NCBI RefSeq assembly: GCF_000281895.1
Contig: NZ_CM001558.1
Coordinates: forward strand, 2,360,556-2,424,555
DNA: 64,000 bases
Origin: Pseudomonas fluorescens Q2-87
GTDB taxonomy: Bacteria > Pseudomonadota > Gammaproteobacteria > Pseudomonadales > Pseudomonadaceae
Direction of reading: 5' to 3'
In this document: positions 53,648 to 62,730 of the stretch, in pieces
Position numbering within the stretch: the stretch's first letter is position 1
Layout: each line of letters starts with the position of its first letter
Notes under the pieces: generated by a model
Told to the model about the DNA's origin: nothing
Database searches by the model: none
The model's input: only the letters and a program-made list of their open reading frames with translations
Made by a program: the position numbers and the translations under genes

Positions 53648-54250
53648 TTACTTGGCCATGATCGCCACGAACAGCTCGGACGTCAGAAACCGTTGCAGCC
53701 ACCGCTGCAAATGCGGATAAGGCGCCTGGGCGAACCACTCGCGATCGACATGGGCAAACTGCCGCACGAAGGGCATCAGCGCCACGTCGGCCAGGCTTTG
53801 GTGATTCGCCGCCAGGAACGGCCGCGCTTCGAGCAGCGCTTCCAACCGCCCCAGAAAAACCTCCCCCTCGGCCCGATAATGCTCCATCGGCTGTCCAGGA
53901 TGGCGCTCGGGGTATTTGTAGCGGTTCAGGTGCTGCTTGAACACCTGGTCGTTTTCCTCGATCAGCGTCGCCGTCAACGCTTGTCCCTCGCAATCATGCA
54001 ACAGCCGCCAATCGTTTGGGTCATTCCGGTCCAAGGCCCAGGCCATGATTTCCAGGCTCTCATCGATCACCCTGCCATCGGCTTCCAATACAGGCACCGT
54101 GCCTTTGCTGGACAGTGCGAGCATCTGGGCTGGCTTGGCCTTCAGGCTGACTTCGATAATGTCTACCTCGACAGCGCTGTAGCGCAGCGCCATCCGCGCT
54201 CGCATCGCATAGGGGCAGCGGCGGAAGGAGTAGAGCGTGGCGCAGCTCAT
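53648..54250 (-). CDS. Glutathione S-transferase family protein
   Basis: A 200-residue protein with a thioredoxin-like N-terminal domain and a helical C-terminal domain. The active-site motif FRRCPYAMRAR places Cys12 where glutaredoxin-2-like and omega-class enzymes have it, so glutathione thiol transfer is more likely than conjugation. The cis-proline motif is GTVPVLEADG. It starts within the sbcC stop (ATGA overlap), making it the third gene of the sbcD-sbcC operon. Substrate unknown. Confidence 0.88.
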   Translation of the reverse strand: MSCATLYSFRRCPYAMRARMALRYSAVEVDIIEVSLKAKPAQMLALSSKGTVPVLEADGRVIDESLEIMAWALDRNDPNDWRLLHDCEGQALTATLIEENDQVFKQHLNRYKYPERHPGQPMEHYRAEGEVFLGRLEALLEARPFLAANHQSLADVALMPFVRQFAHVDREWFAQAPYPHLQRWLQRFLTSELFVAIMAK

Positions 54251-57200
54251 TTCACCTCCACCGTGCTCAGTCCATTGCCCTGGCGACGAACCTGGATCTG
54301 TACCGGAATCCGCTCATGCATTTCCTGCACGTGGGAAATCACCGCGACCTTGCGACCCTGGGCCTGCAAGCCATCGAGGGCGTCCATCGCCAGTTGCAGC
54401 GATTCGGGATCGAGGCTGCCGAACCCTTCGTCGATGAACAGCGACTCGATTTTCAGCGTGCTGGATGCCATCGAGGCCAGGCCCAGCGCCAAGGCCAGGG
54501 AAACGAGGAAGGTTTCGCCGCCGGACAACGAGTGCACTGAGCGCAGTTCATCGCCCATCTCCGTGTCCATCACCAGCAGCCCGAGCATGCTGCCGCCGCG
54601 TTTGAGTCGGTAACGGCGCACCAACTGGCGCAACTGGGCGTTGGCGTGGTGCACCAGCAAGTCGAGGTTGTAGGCCTGGGCCAGTTTGCGGAAACGGTCG
54701 CCGGTGGCGGAGCCGATCAGGGCATCGAGGCGTGCCCAGCGCTGGTATTCGGCGTAGGCCTGTTCGATCTGTCGGGCCAGGGCCTGGTTGGCGTTCTGTC
54801 GGCGCAGGTCCTCGGCCTGCTGGGCTCGTAACTCGGCGCAGTTTTGTTCGCTGGCGGCGAATCGGGCTTGCAGCGCGGTGAGGGCTTCGGCCAATTGCTC
54901 CGGCAACAGATTGCCGTTGTGCTGGGTTTGGTGGTTCTGTAGGCGCTGCTCGCGTTCGGTCAGCAACACACGGGCCTGCTCGATGGCTTTTTCGCTGTTG
55001 AGCAAGCGCTGGCGCAATTGGCTGATATGTTGCTCATCCAGGCCGAGCAGGGCGTCGATAGCGGCGTCGTCCAGTTCAGGATGGCCGGTGCGCCACTGTG
55101 TGATACCTGCAGCCAGGGCCTGAAGCTCCTGCTCCAGGGATTGCGCCTGTTCCTGGCGGGCCTTGAGTTCGGCGGCCAGTTGCACAAGATCGTTGCGCAA
55201 CTGCTGCAACCGTCGATTGGCCGTCGCCTCGGCCTCCCGTGTCTGTTCCAGGCTCTGGTCGAGTTGGTGCTGCCATTGTTCGGCGCTGGCGTGTTGGCCG
55301 AGCAGTTGCGCGAGTTTTTCCTGGCAGGCCTGCTGTTGCTCGCTCAGGGCGTTGAACTGCAGGCGTGCCGCTTCCAGTTGTTGGATGCGGGTCTGCTGGC
55401 GGTCCTGCTCTTTTTCCAGAGCTTGCAGGCGCTGGAGCTGCTCGCCGAGTTCGTCGCGCTGCTGTTCCAGTTGCTCAAGGCGCTGGGCGATCTGCTGGTC
55501 GAGCTGCATGAAGGTCGCGGCGGGCTCGGTGCGCAAGGCCTGTAGCGTATCGGCCGGCAACAGGGCGCTGAAGTGGTTCAACTCTTCGTCCAGGCGCTGG
55601 CGATCCTGAGCCAACGCTTGCTGCTGGTTGGTCAGGTGCTGCGAGGCCTGCTGGCTCGCTGTTTCGGCGTTGCGCAGCTGTTGCGCCAGGCGCGCGGCGT
55701 CCTGCTGCAGCGTCAGCAGGGCGGTCTGTCGCTGTTCGTCCTGGCCGATGCGCTGGTGCAGCTGGCTGTTCTGCTGGGCCAACCAAGCGTCGCGTTTTTC
55801 CGGATCCTGGGCCAGCAATTGCGCCGACAGCGGGTGGGCTTCCAGGCTTGGCGCCAGGCTTTGTTGCTGGACAGCGAGTTGTTCCTGCTGCTGTTTGAGT
55901 TCCTTGAGCTGGGCGATGACGCCACTGTATTGCGCGCGCAGGTCGATGACTTTTTCGTTGAGCTGCTCGACCGCTTTACGAACGTTGGCCTCTTCGTTTT
56001 CATCGTGACGACCGAGGCTCTGCAGCAGGGCTTCGGGCTGATGATAAGGATGCTCGACGCTGCCACACACTGGGCAGGGCTGTTCGTCCTGCAACTGTGC
56101 GCGCAATTGCTCGACGCTTTCGCTGCGGGCCAGGCGCTGACGTTCCAGCAGGTCACGGGTGACGCGCAGGGTCTGTTCGGCAATGGTCAGTTCGGCCTTG
56201 GCTTCGCCGCCTTCGCGCACCAGTCGGTCGCGTTCCTGCAACGCCTGTTGCTGGCGTTGTTCCAGGTCGGCGCCACGTTTGTCCAGGTCTTGCTGGCTGG
56301 CCCACAGCCGGGTCAGCTCTTCGAACGCTCGTAGTTGCTTGCGGTTGTCTTGCAGCAGTGTGCCGAGCAGTTGGAGCTGTTCGGTCACCGCTTCCGGTTC
56401 GGCGCCGGCTTCCTTGTAGAGCACTTCAAGTTCTTGCCGGCGGGTCGTCAGCTCTTCGGCGGTGCGGGCGGCATCCTGCTCAAGCGTGGCGAGTTCGGCC
56501 TGGCCCTTGCTCAATCGATTGCCGATCAACATCAATTGTTGGAGTCGATCACGATAGGCATTCCACGCATCGCTCAGCGGTGCAAGGTGGATGCTTTGTT
56601 CAAGCTCGCCAGCGATGCGCTGCAAACGCTCGGCCACTTGTTTCTGCTGTTCGAGCAAGGTGTCGATCGTGCGCTGGCCTTCGGCGCAGACCTGTTGTGC
56701 CTGTTCCTGGCGTTCGGCGGCAAGGTTCGCCTCTTGGGCCAGGCGGGCGAGGGTGCTTTGCTCGTCGAAGGCCTGGCGCAGCAGCGGTGCGCTGTCGACG
56801 CTTTGTTGCCGGGCGCTGGTCAGCGAGCGTTGCGCTTCGTCCAGGGCTTTTTCCAGTTCGGCCTGCTGTGCATGCAAATCGATCTGCTGCTGGGTGAGGT
56901 GCCGGATCTGCGCTGCCAGCGGTTCAAGCTGACGATTGAGTTCGGTCTGGCGAACGAATTGATGCCGTTGCGGCGCCAGTTGCTCCAGGCGCGTCAGTTT
57001 CAGGCGTTCATCGGCCAGGGCGCTCCAATCGGCCTGGGCCTGTTGCAACTGCTCGGCGGCACTGGCCTGTTCGTCCTTCAATACATCCAGGTCCTTGAGC
57101 CAGGTGTGCTGTTGCTCCAATTGCTTGAGCTGCGCCTGTTCGGTCTTGAGCTGTTGCTGGGCTTCGTCGAAACGCTGGTCGAGCTCGGCCCGGGCCTCGG

Positions 57201-57888
57201 GTGCCAGCGGTGTGACGCCGGTGGCCTGGTCCTGCAATTGTTTGTGGCTTTCCTTGGCCTGCTTGGCCTTGTCGAAGGCACGGCGGCCGAGGCGGGTGTA
57301 CAGGGCGGTGTCGGTGAGTTTTTCCAACAGCTCACTGCGCTCGTTGTCGTCGGCCTTGAGAAAAGCACTGAACTCGCTCTGGGCCAGCAGCACGGCGCGG
57401 GTGAACTGCTCGAAGTTCAGGCCCAGGGCTGCTTCGAGCTGGGTCTTGTATTCGCCTTTCTGGCTCGCCAGCAGTTGATCGTTGTCCAGGTCGCGCAAGC
57501 TCTGGCGGCTGGCTTGCAACTTGCCGCCGGCTTTCTCCCGGGCGCGATTGGCTTCCCAGCGGGCGCGATAGCGGCGGCCGTCGATGCCGCGAAAATCCAC
57601 TTCGGCATAACCGTCGCCCGTACCACGGCGCAACAGGGTACGTGGATCGCCCGTGGCGATTTCGCCGTCGGCGTCCGGCACCTTGGCATCGCGTCCGGTG
57701 TTGTTGAGGCGCGGCACGGCGCCGAACAGCGCCAGGCACAAGGCGTCGAGCAGCGTGCTCTTGCCGGCACCCGTGGGGCCGGTAATCGCGAACAGGCCGG
57801 CGCTGGCCAAGGGCTCAGCGGTGAAATCGATTTCGAACGGCCCGGCCAGGGAGGCGAGGTTTTTCAGGCGGATAGCGAGGATCTTCAT
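54247..57888 (-). CDS. sbcC: Nuclease SbcCD subunit C (Rad50-like)
   Basis: A 1213-residue SMC-like ATPase. The Walker A GPTGAGKS is at residues 37-44. Two long Gln/Leu/Glu-rich coiled coils flank a zinc hook CPVC near residue 603. The C-terminal head has the signature LSGGETFLVSLALALG and Walker B LFIDEGFGSLD. With SbcD it opens hairpins and trims DNA ends, for example at long palindromes. It is somewhat longer than E. coli SbcC (1048). Overlaps with sbcD and the GST gene are four bases each. Confidence 0.96.
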   Translation of the reverse strand: MKILAIRLKNLASLAGPFEIDFTAEPLASAGLFAITGPTGAGKSTLLDALCLALFGAVPRLNNTGRDAKVPDADGEIATGDPRTLLRRGTGDGYAEVDFRGIDGRRYRARWEANRAREKAGGKLQASRQSLRDLDNDQLLASQKGEYKTQLEAALGLNFEQFTRAVLLAQSEFSAFLKADDNERSELLEKLTDTALYTRLGRRAFDKAKQAKESHKQLQDQATGVTPLAPEARAELDQRFDEAQQQLKTEQAQLKQLEQQHTWLKDLDVLKDEQASAAEQLQQAQADWSALADERLKLTRLEQLAPQRHQFVRQTELNRQLEPLAAQIRHLTQQQIDLHAQQAELEKALDEAQRSLTSARQQSVDSAPLLRQAFDEQSTLARLAQEANLAAERQEQAQQVCAEGQRTIDTLLEQQKQVAERLQRIAGELEQSIHLAPLSDAWNAYRDRLQQLMLIGNRLSKGQAELATLEQDAARTAEELTTRRQELEVLYKEAGAEPEAVTEQLQLLGTLLQDNRKQLRAFEELTRLWASQQDLDKRGADLEQRQQQALQERDRLVREGGEAKAELTIAEQTLRVTRDLLERQRLARSESVEQLRAQLQDEQPCPVCGSVEHPYHQPEALLQSLGRHDENEEANVRKAVEQLNEKVIDLRAQYSGVIAQLKELKQQQEQLAVQQQSLAPSLEAHPLSAQLLAQDPEKRDAWLAQQNSQLHQRIGQDEQRQTALLTLQQDAARLAQQLRNAETASQQASQHLTNQQQALAQDRQRLDEELNHFSALLPADTLQALRTEPAATFMQLDQQIAQRLEQLEQQRDELGEQLQRLQALEKEQDRQQTRIQQLEAARLQFNALSEQQQACQEKLAQLLGQHASAEQWQHQLDQSLEQTREAEATANRRLQQLRNDLVQLAAELKARQEQAQSLEQELQALAAGITQWRTGHPELDDAAIDALLGLDEQHISQLRQRLLNSEKAIEQARVLLTEREQRLQNHQTQHNGNLLPEQLAEALTALQARFAASEQNCAELRAQQAEDLRRQNANQALARQIEQAYAEYQRWARLDALIGSATGDRFRKLAQAYNLDLLVHHANAQLRQLVRRYRLKRGGSMLGLLVMDTEMGDELRSVHSLSGGETFLVSLALALGLASMASSTLKIESLFIDEGFGSLDPESLQLAMDALDGLQAQGRKVAVISHVQEMHERIPVQIQVRRQGNGLSTVEVK

Positions 57889-59129
57889 GGTTGCTCGCTC
57901 TCCATCTGCACGTCTTGCAACAGCACGGCAAAATCCTTGAGGGTCTGTTCGTCCACGTCGTTGCCGTAGGTGTCCTGCCAGGCGCGGCTGAACAGTTCCT
58001 GCGGGCTGAGTTGGTCCAGTTCGATCAGGGCGGCGCCATCATCGCTGCCCCCGGCGCTGCCGCTGCCGGCGTATTCGGCGGCAATGCGCACCAGTCGCAC
58101 GGCTTTGCCTTGCAGCGCGGTTTCCACTTGGTGGCGCAGGTCTGGCTGCGGCTCATCGAGGCGCACCCGCACTTCCAGCCAGGGTTGGCGCTGGATGTCG
58201 GCCAGCAGGTCGATGTCGGGCAGGTCCTCAAGTTGCAGAAGAATGTCGGCCAGCGCCGCCGGGCCCAGGCGTTGCAGGTTGACGGCACGGGGAATCAGCC
58301 GTGGCTCGACCTTGAGCAGCGTTTCCCCGTCCAGGGTCACGTCGAGGATCTGATGCTGGTAGCCGATTTCCGAGAACGACAGTGGAATCGGCGAGCCGCT
58401 ATAGCGGATGCGCTCTTCGCCGTTGACCTTTTGCGGCTTGTGCAAATGACCCAGGGCGACATAGCTGATGCTCGAGCCGAACAGGCTGGCGGGCAAGGCC
58501 TCGGCATTGCCAATGATCAGGCTGCGTTCGGAGTCCTCGGACACCGAACCGCCGGCCATGTGCGCATGGCTGACGGCAATCAGCGCCTGGCCCTTCTTGC
58601 GCTTGGCGTTGGCGGCGGCGATCAGCCATTCATGAACCTGGCCGATGCCCCGCAAATAGTCATCGCCCAGTTGCGCGCCGGTGACTTCAGCCGGCCGCAG
58701 GAACGGCAGGGCCAGGCACCAGGCCTTGACCTTGCCCTTGGCGTCGGGCAGCGGCAACAGCAGACGCTCGACATCCAGTTGGCCGTCGTCCAGCCACAAC
58801 ACCCGACCCAAGGCATGGGTGCGCAAACGCCGCATCAGGGGCGCCGGCAGCTCGATCCGTGAGCCCGAGTCGTGGTTGCCGGCGATCATCACGATGGTCA
58901 GGTTGGCGTTTTGCTCATGGGCGCTGACGATGAAATCGTACAGCCGCTCCTGGGCTTTGACCGGCGGGTTCACCGTGTCGAAGATATCGCCGGCGATCAG
59001 CAGTACGTCGGGTTTTTCACTGTTGAGCTGGCGCAACAGCCATTCGAGAAAACAGGCGTGTTCGAAATCGCGGTCCTGGCCGTGCAGGTTTTGCCCCAGG
59101 TGCCAGTCGGAGGTGTGAAACAGACGCAA
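57885..59129 (-). CDS. sbcD: Nuclease SbcCD subunit D (Mre11-like)
   Basis: A 414-residue Mn2+-dependent phosphoesterase. The metal motifs are HTSDWHLGQ (Asp8, His10), AGDIFD near residue 48, AGNHDSG near 84 and later VSHAHMAGG and GHLHKPQ. The C-terminal cap domain is present. It is the first gene of the sbcD-sbcC-GST operon. The start MRLFHTSDWHLG is unambiguous. Confidence 0.97.
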   Translation of the reverse strand: MRLFHTSDWHLGQNLHGQDRDFEHACFLEWLLRQLNSEKPDVLLIAGDIFDTVNPPVKAQERLYDFIVSAHEQNANLTIVMIAGNHDSGSRIELPAPLMRRLRTHALGRVLWLDDGQLDVERLLLPLPDAKGKVKAWCLALPFLRPAEVTGAQLGDDYLRGIGQVHEWLIAAANAKRKKGQALIAVSHAHMAGGSVSEDSERSLIIGNAEALPASLFGSSISYVALGHLHKPQKVNGEERIRYSGSPIPLSFSEIGYQHQILDVTLDGETLLKVEPRLIPRAVNLQRLGPAALADILLQLEDLPDIDLLADIQRQPWLEVRVRLDEPQPDLRHQVETALQGKAVRLVRIAAEYAGSGSAGGSDDGAALIELDQLSPQELFSRAWQDTYGNDVDEQTLKDFAVLLQDVQMESEQP

Positions 59130-59242
59130 GGTGAACTCCAGAAACAGATGATGGCCGCCTGAAGAGGGCGGCTAAAAGAAGCAGAGTTTACTGGGAAACG
59201 GGGGAGAGGACCTGCTCGACTTTGCAGGATTGGAGCAAGGCC

Positions 59243-59334
59243 TGTGGCGAGGGAGCTTGCTCCCGCTCGATTGCGCAGCAATCGCAAGAAAGGGGCCGCT
59301 GCGCGCCCCAGCGGGAGCAAGCTCCCTCGCCACA
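59243..59334. repeat. REPIN, family A
   Basis: TGTGGCGAGGGAGCTTGCTC from 59243 and its complement ending near 59334, in the 230-base gap between sbcD and the end of the Bat operon. Its centre (CGCAGCAATCG, CGCTGCGCG) is almost the same as that of the copy at 53532. Confidence 0.9.
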
Positions 59335-59359
59335 AAAAACAGCGCCCCAGGAAACAGGA

Positions 59360-60997
59360 TTATTTGGGATAAAGCGGCGGCAATCCGCTGTCGCCCAGAG
59401 GGTCCTGGGAGCGTTCGGCAGCGGGAATGGTGCGGATCGCCCGCCACAGGTCATCGCCTTGCCATGTCTGGCCGGTCTCGCTGTAGAGCGCGCCGTTGAG
59501 GCCGTCGAGGGCGTCGGACAGTGGCACGAAGCGCGCCGCCATGTCGGCCAGGGTTTCCGGTTGTTGCCGGGCCCAGGCGTCCAGGGCTTGGCGGGTGGCG
59601 TGGGGGTCGTTGGCCAGGCAGGTGCGCTTGAGATCATCGAGCAAGGTGCGCGGGCTCGGCCCGGCCTGGGTCGAGCGCAGGACGGCCGGCTGCCAGCGGC
59701 CTCGCCACCACAGGCCGAAGCCCAGCACGGTGGTGCAGGCCAGGATCAAGGTGCTCAGTTGCCAATACCAGAGCGTGTCGCTGTCGACCGTGGTCACGAC
59801 CTGCGGCGTACCGGCCGGCGTGTCCACCATCAGGCTGGGATTGTTCGCCACTTGCAGGGTCCGCGCCGGAAGGCTGGTGCGGTCCAGGTGATCTTCCAGG
59901 GTGTTCCACCAGACTACTTCCACCGGCGGCAGCTCGATGGTGCCGCTGCGATTGGGTACCAGTGCTTCGCGGTCTTCACGGCTGCCCACCAGTCCGCGTT
60001 CGCTGCTGCGGCTGCTGAGGACCGGTTGGTCCGGGTAGCGCCTCAGGCCATTGATCTCGGTGGCCGGCAGAGGCGGCAGTTGGGCGCTGGCCAGGCCTTC
60101 GGCTTCCAGGGTCAGGCTGCGGGTCAGGGAGTCGCCGACCTGGCTGTGGGTCGGTTCCGGGCTCCAGCTCTCGCTCAATGACAGGCTGCGTGCCGGCAGC
60201 CAAGGTACATCGGCTGGGTAGCTGGCGGGCTTGGGGTTGACGGTCAGGCGCAGTTGCTCGGAACTGACGCGCATCAACTGGCCGGGCTTGGGACCCGAAG
60301 GGACGGCATCCTGGGCCACCGGTTCGACCAGGGTGGCGCTGAAGGTCTGGGCGGGAATCGCCAATTCGCCGCTGCGCTGCGGATAGATGCCATAACGCAG
60401 TTCGATCACGCCATGGCGCACATCGTTGATGACTTTCTCATAGGTGCGCGACTCGCCCAACTGCTCGGTGCGGGCGTCGGGGATGTGCAGCGGCGTCAGG
60501 CTGCTGTCGTCGTAGAGCGACACCGAATGGTAGATGCGCAGGGTCAGGATCGCCTGGGCCTGCACATACACCTGGGTCTGGTCGAGGCTCGCTTCGATGA
60601 ATACCGGCGCCAGGGTGCCGGACGCATTGCGGGTTTCGCTCTCGATCACTTGCAGGGTAATGGGCTGGCTGGTCGTTTCCCCCAGTTGCAAAGGCGGGAT
60701 GACCACGGTGCCGCTTTGGCGCGGCAGCAGGGTCACGATCCAACGGGTGGTGGCGCGGTTCTCACCGTCGAGGGTGGTCAGTTGGTTGACCTGGCGGGTA
60801 CCGCGCACATCGAACAAGGCCTGGAGCGGGCCCAGGTCGGGTTTGCCAAACAAGGTCGCGTCATTGGATTCCAGGGTCAGCTCGACCGTTTCCCCGGAAT
60901 TCAAGCGGCTGCGGTCCACGCTGGCCGTCAGCTGCGCGGCCTGGGTTGCAGAGGCCCAGAGCAGCAACACGAGAAGAAGGGCGGTGAAGCGGGTCAT
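59360..60997 (-). CDS. batD: BatD family protein
   Basis: A 545-residue exported membrane protein. A signal peptide (MTRFTALLLVLLLWASATQA) precedes several Ig-like beta domains, with TASVDRSRLNSGETVELTLE at the start, as in BatD. One transmembrane helix lies near residues 415-440 (LSTLILACTTVLGFGLWW), leaving a cytoplasmic tail. Bat proteins were first linked to aerotolerance in Bacteroides; the biochemical role is unknown. Overlaps the upstream VWA-TPR gene by ATGA. Confidence 0.87.
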   Translation of the reverse strand: MTRFTALLLVLLLWASATQAAQLTASVDRSRLNSGETVELTLESNDATLFGKPDLGPLQALFDVRGTRQVNQLTTLDGENRATTRWIVTLLPRQSGTVVIPPLQLGETTSQPITLQVIESETRNASGTLAPVFIEASLDQTQVYVQAQAILTLRIYHSVSLYDDSSLTPLHIPDARTEQLGESRTYEKVINDVRHGVIELRYGIYPQRSGELAIPAQTFSATLVEPVAQDAVPSGPKPGQLMRVSSEQLRLTVNPKPASYPADVPWLPARSLSLSESWSPEPTHSQVGDSLTRSLTLEAEGLASAQLPPLPATEINGLRRYPDQPVLSSRSSERGLVGSREDREALVPNRSGTIELPPVEVVWWNTLEDHLDRTSLPARTLQVANNPSLMVDTPAGTPQVVTTVDSDTLWYWQLSTLILACTTVLGFGLWWRGRWQPAVLRSTQAGPSPRTLLDDLKRTCLANDPHATRQALDAWARQQPETLADMAARFVPLSDALDGLNGALYSETGQTWQGDDLWRAIRTIPAAERSQDPLGDSGLPPLYPK

Positions 60998-62730
60998 TGG
61001 GTTTTTCCCTGGGCCTGATGGCTTTGCTGTTCATACCAGAATTTACGCCTGAGCAGTTCGCCAGGGTTATCCGGGATCTGGCGCAGCCATTGTTCCATGG
61101 CCTGGCGCTGTTCTTCATCGTTGCGCTGCCCGGCGGCGGGGCGCAGGGGCGGCGTGGTGGTCTGCTCATCGGGCAGTTCGCTGCCCGGTACATCCTGGGC
61201 CGTGGGCGGTTGCGCTGTCCGGGGCGGCTGGGACTCGTCCGGCGTCGCTGTGCTCTCGGAGGAGGGCTGTCCAGGCTCCGAAGACTGGGTGGCGGTATCG
61301 GCATCCGGTGATTGCTCGGCGGGGCCCGGCTCCTCGCTTTCGGCAGGCTTGGGTTCTTCCGCAGGCGGTGCCTGTTCTTTCAACAGGCTTTCCACCAGTG
61401 CTTTGTTGGTCTGGGCGGGACGCAGGTCCGGTTGCAATTCCAGGGCCTGTTCATACGCATCCAGCGCCGCCTCCAGTTCGCCACTCCTGGCCAGGGCATT
61501 GCCACGATTGTAATGGGCGCGGGCGTCGGTGCCCTCGGCGAAGCGCCGGGCGGCTTCGCCGTAGTCGCCGGCTTCGTACAGGGCGACACCTTGCCATTGG
61601 CGGTCCTCGAAGTGCGCGGCGGCCTCGGCCGGGCGTTTCTGCTTGAGCAGATGCTGGCCCTGCTGATCGGGGCGCAACCACAGGTCCTGAAATTCGAAGG
61701 CGTGCCCGGTTTGCGGCAACATGAACAGCAGCGGCAGGCAGAACAGCCAGCCTCGACGCCCGGCGCAAGCGGCCAGCAGCAACAGCGGCAGTAGCAGCCA
61801 GTAACCCTGGTCGGCCCAGGTGTCCAGCCGCAACGTCTGGCCGTCGCTGCGCAGATGACGCGGGCCGTCCATCAGGCCCAGGCCGCGCAGGTCGCTGTCG
61901 TCCAGGCGCGCGGGCCGATAACGGCCGTCCAGCTCGTTGGCGAAGGATTTGAGGCCCGGGCTATCCAGGCGCGGCATCAGGATCGCGCCCTGGGCGTCCT
62001 TGAGGTAACTGCCGTCTTCTTGGGCGACCGGGGCGCCTTCGCGGGTGCCGATGCCCAACATCAACCATTGCGTGGCGGAGCCGTCCAGGACCTGACGGAT
62101 GCCTTGGCGCTCTTGTTCGTTCAACGACGAACCAATCAGCAGGATCCGACCGTGACCCAGCTCGCCCTGGTTCAGCAGGGCAATGGCCTTGTTGATTGCG
62201 AGATCGGCACGATGGCCGCTTTGCGGCATGATCGATGGCGCGAGGGCTTCGAGCAGGTTGGCGCTGGTGGACAGGTCATCGGACAGCGGCACCAGCGTGT
62301 GGGCACTGCCGGCATAGACGATGATGGCGGTCTGGGCATCGCTGCGGCTTTGCAGCAGGTCCAGCACCTTGCGCCGGGCCTGTTCCAGGCGTGTGGGAGG
62401 AACGTCGGTGGCGAGCATTTCCGGGGTCAGCTCCAGCACTACCACCAGCGGGTCGGCGGGTTTCTGGCTGGTCTGTTCGACCCGCGCCCAGCTCGGGCCC
62501 AGCAATGCGAGCACGATCAACAGCCAACCCAGGCCCAGGGCAATCCACGGCAGTTTGCTTTCACGGCCGTTGCCGCCACTGAGCAGCGCGGCATGAAACG
62601 CGGCAGGCAGGATCATCTGCCAGCGGCCCACCCGTTTCTGCCGATGCCACAGTTGCCAGAGCAACCAACCGAGCAGCGGTAGCAGCAACACAAACCAGGG
62701 GCGCAGCCAATGCGGCCATAAAGCGATCAT
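60994..62730 (-). CDS. VWA and TPR protein (BatB/BatC fusion type)
   Basis: A 578-residue inner-membrane protein. Two N-terminal helices (residues about 8-27 and 55-75), a von Willebrand A domain (about 85-285), two more helices near 310-345 and TPR repeats around 375-450 (AHYNRGNALARSGELEAALDA) are seen. A Pro/Glu-rich tail follows. The first MIDAS motif, normally DxSxS, reads ELTPEM here, so metal binding is doubtful. The start at 62730 follows the BatA gene with an ATGA overlap. Confidence 0.88.
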   Translation of the reverse strand: MIALWPHWLRPWFVLLLPLLGWLLWQLWHRQKRVGRWQMILPAAFHAALLSGGNGRESKLPWIALGLGWLLIVLALLGPSWARVEQTSQKPADPLVVVLELTPEMLATDVPPTRLEQARRKVLDLLQSRSDAQTAIIVYAGSAHTLVPLSDDLSTSANLLEALAPSIMPQSGHRADLAINKAIALLNQGELGHGRILLIGSSLNEQERQGIRQVLDGSATQWLMLGIGTREGAPVAQEDGSYLKDAQGAILMPRLDSPGLKSFANELDGRYRPARLDDSDLRGLGLMDGPRHLRSDGQTLRLDTWADQGYWLLLPLLLLAACAGRRGWLFCLPLLFMLPQTGHAFEFQDLWLRPDQQGQHLLKQKRPAEAAAHFEDRQWQGVALYEAGDYGEAARRFAEGTDARAHYNRGNALARSGELEAALDAYEQALELQPDLRPAQTNKALVESLLKEQAPPAEEPKPAESEEPGPAEQSPDADTATQSSEPGQPSSESTATPDESQPPRTAQPPTAQDVPGSELPDEQTTTPPLRPAAGQRNDEEQRQAMEQWLRQIPDNPGELLRRKFWYEQQSHQAQGKTQ

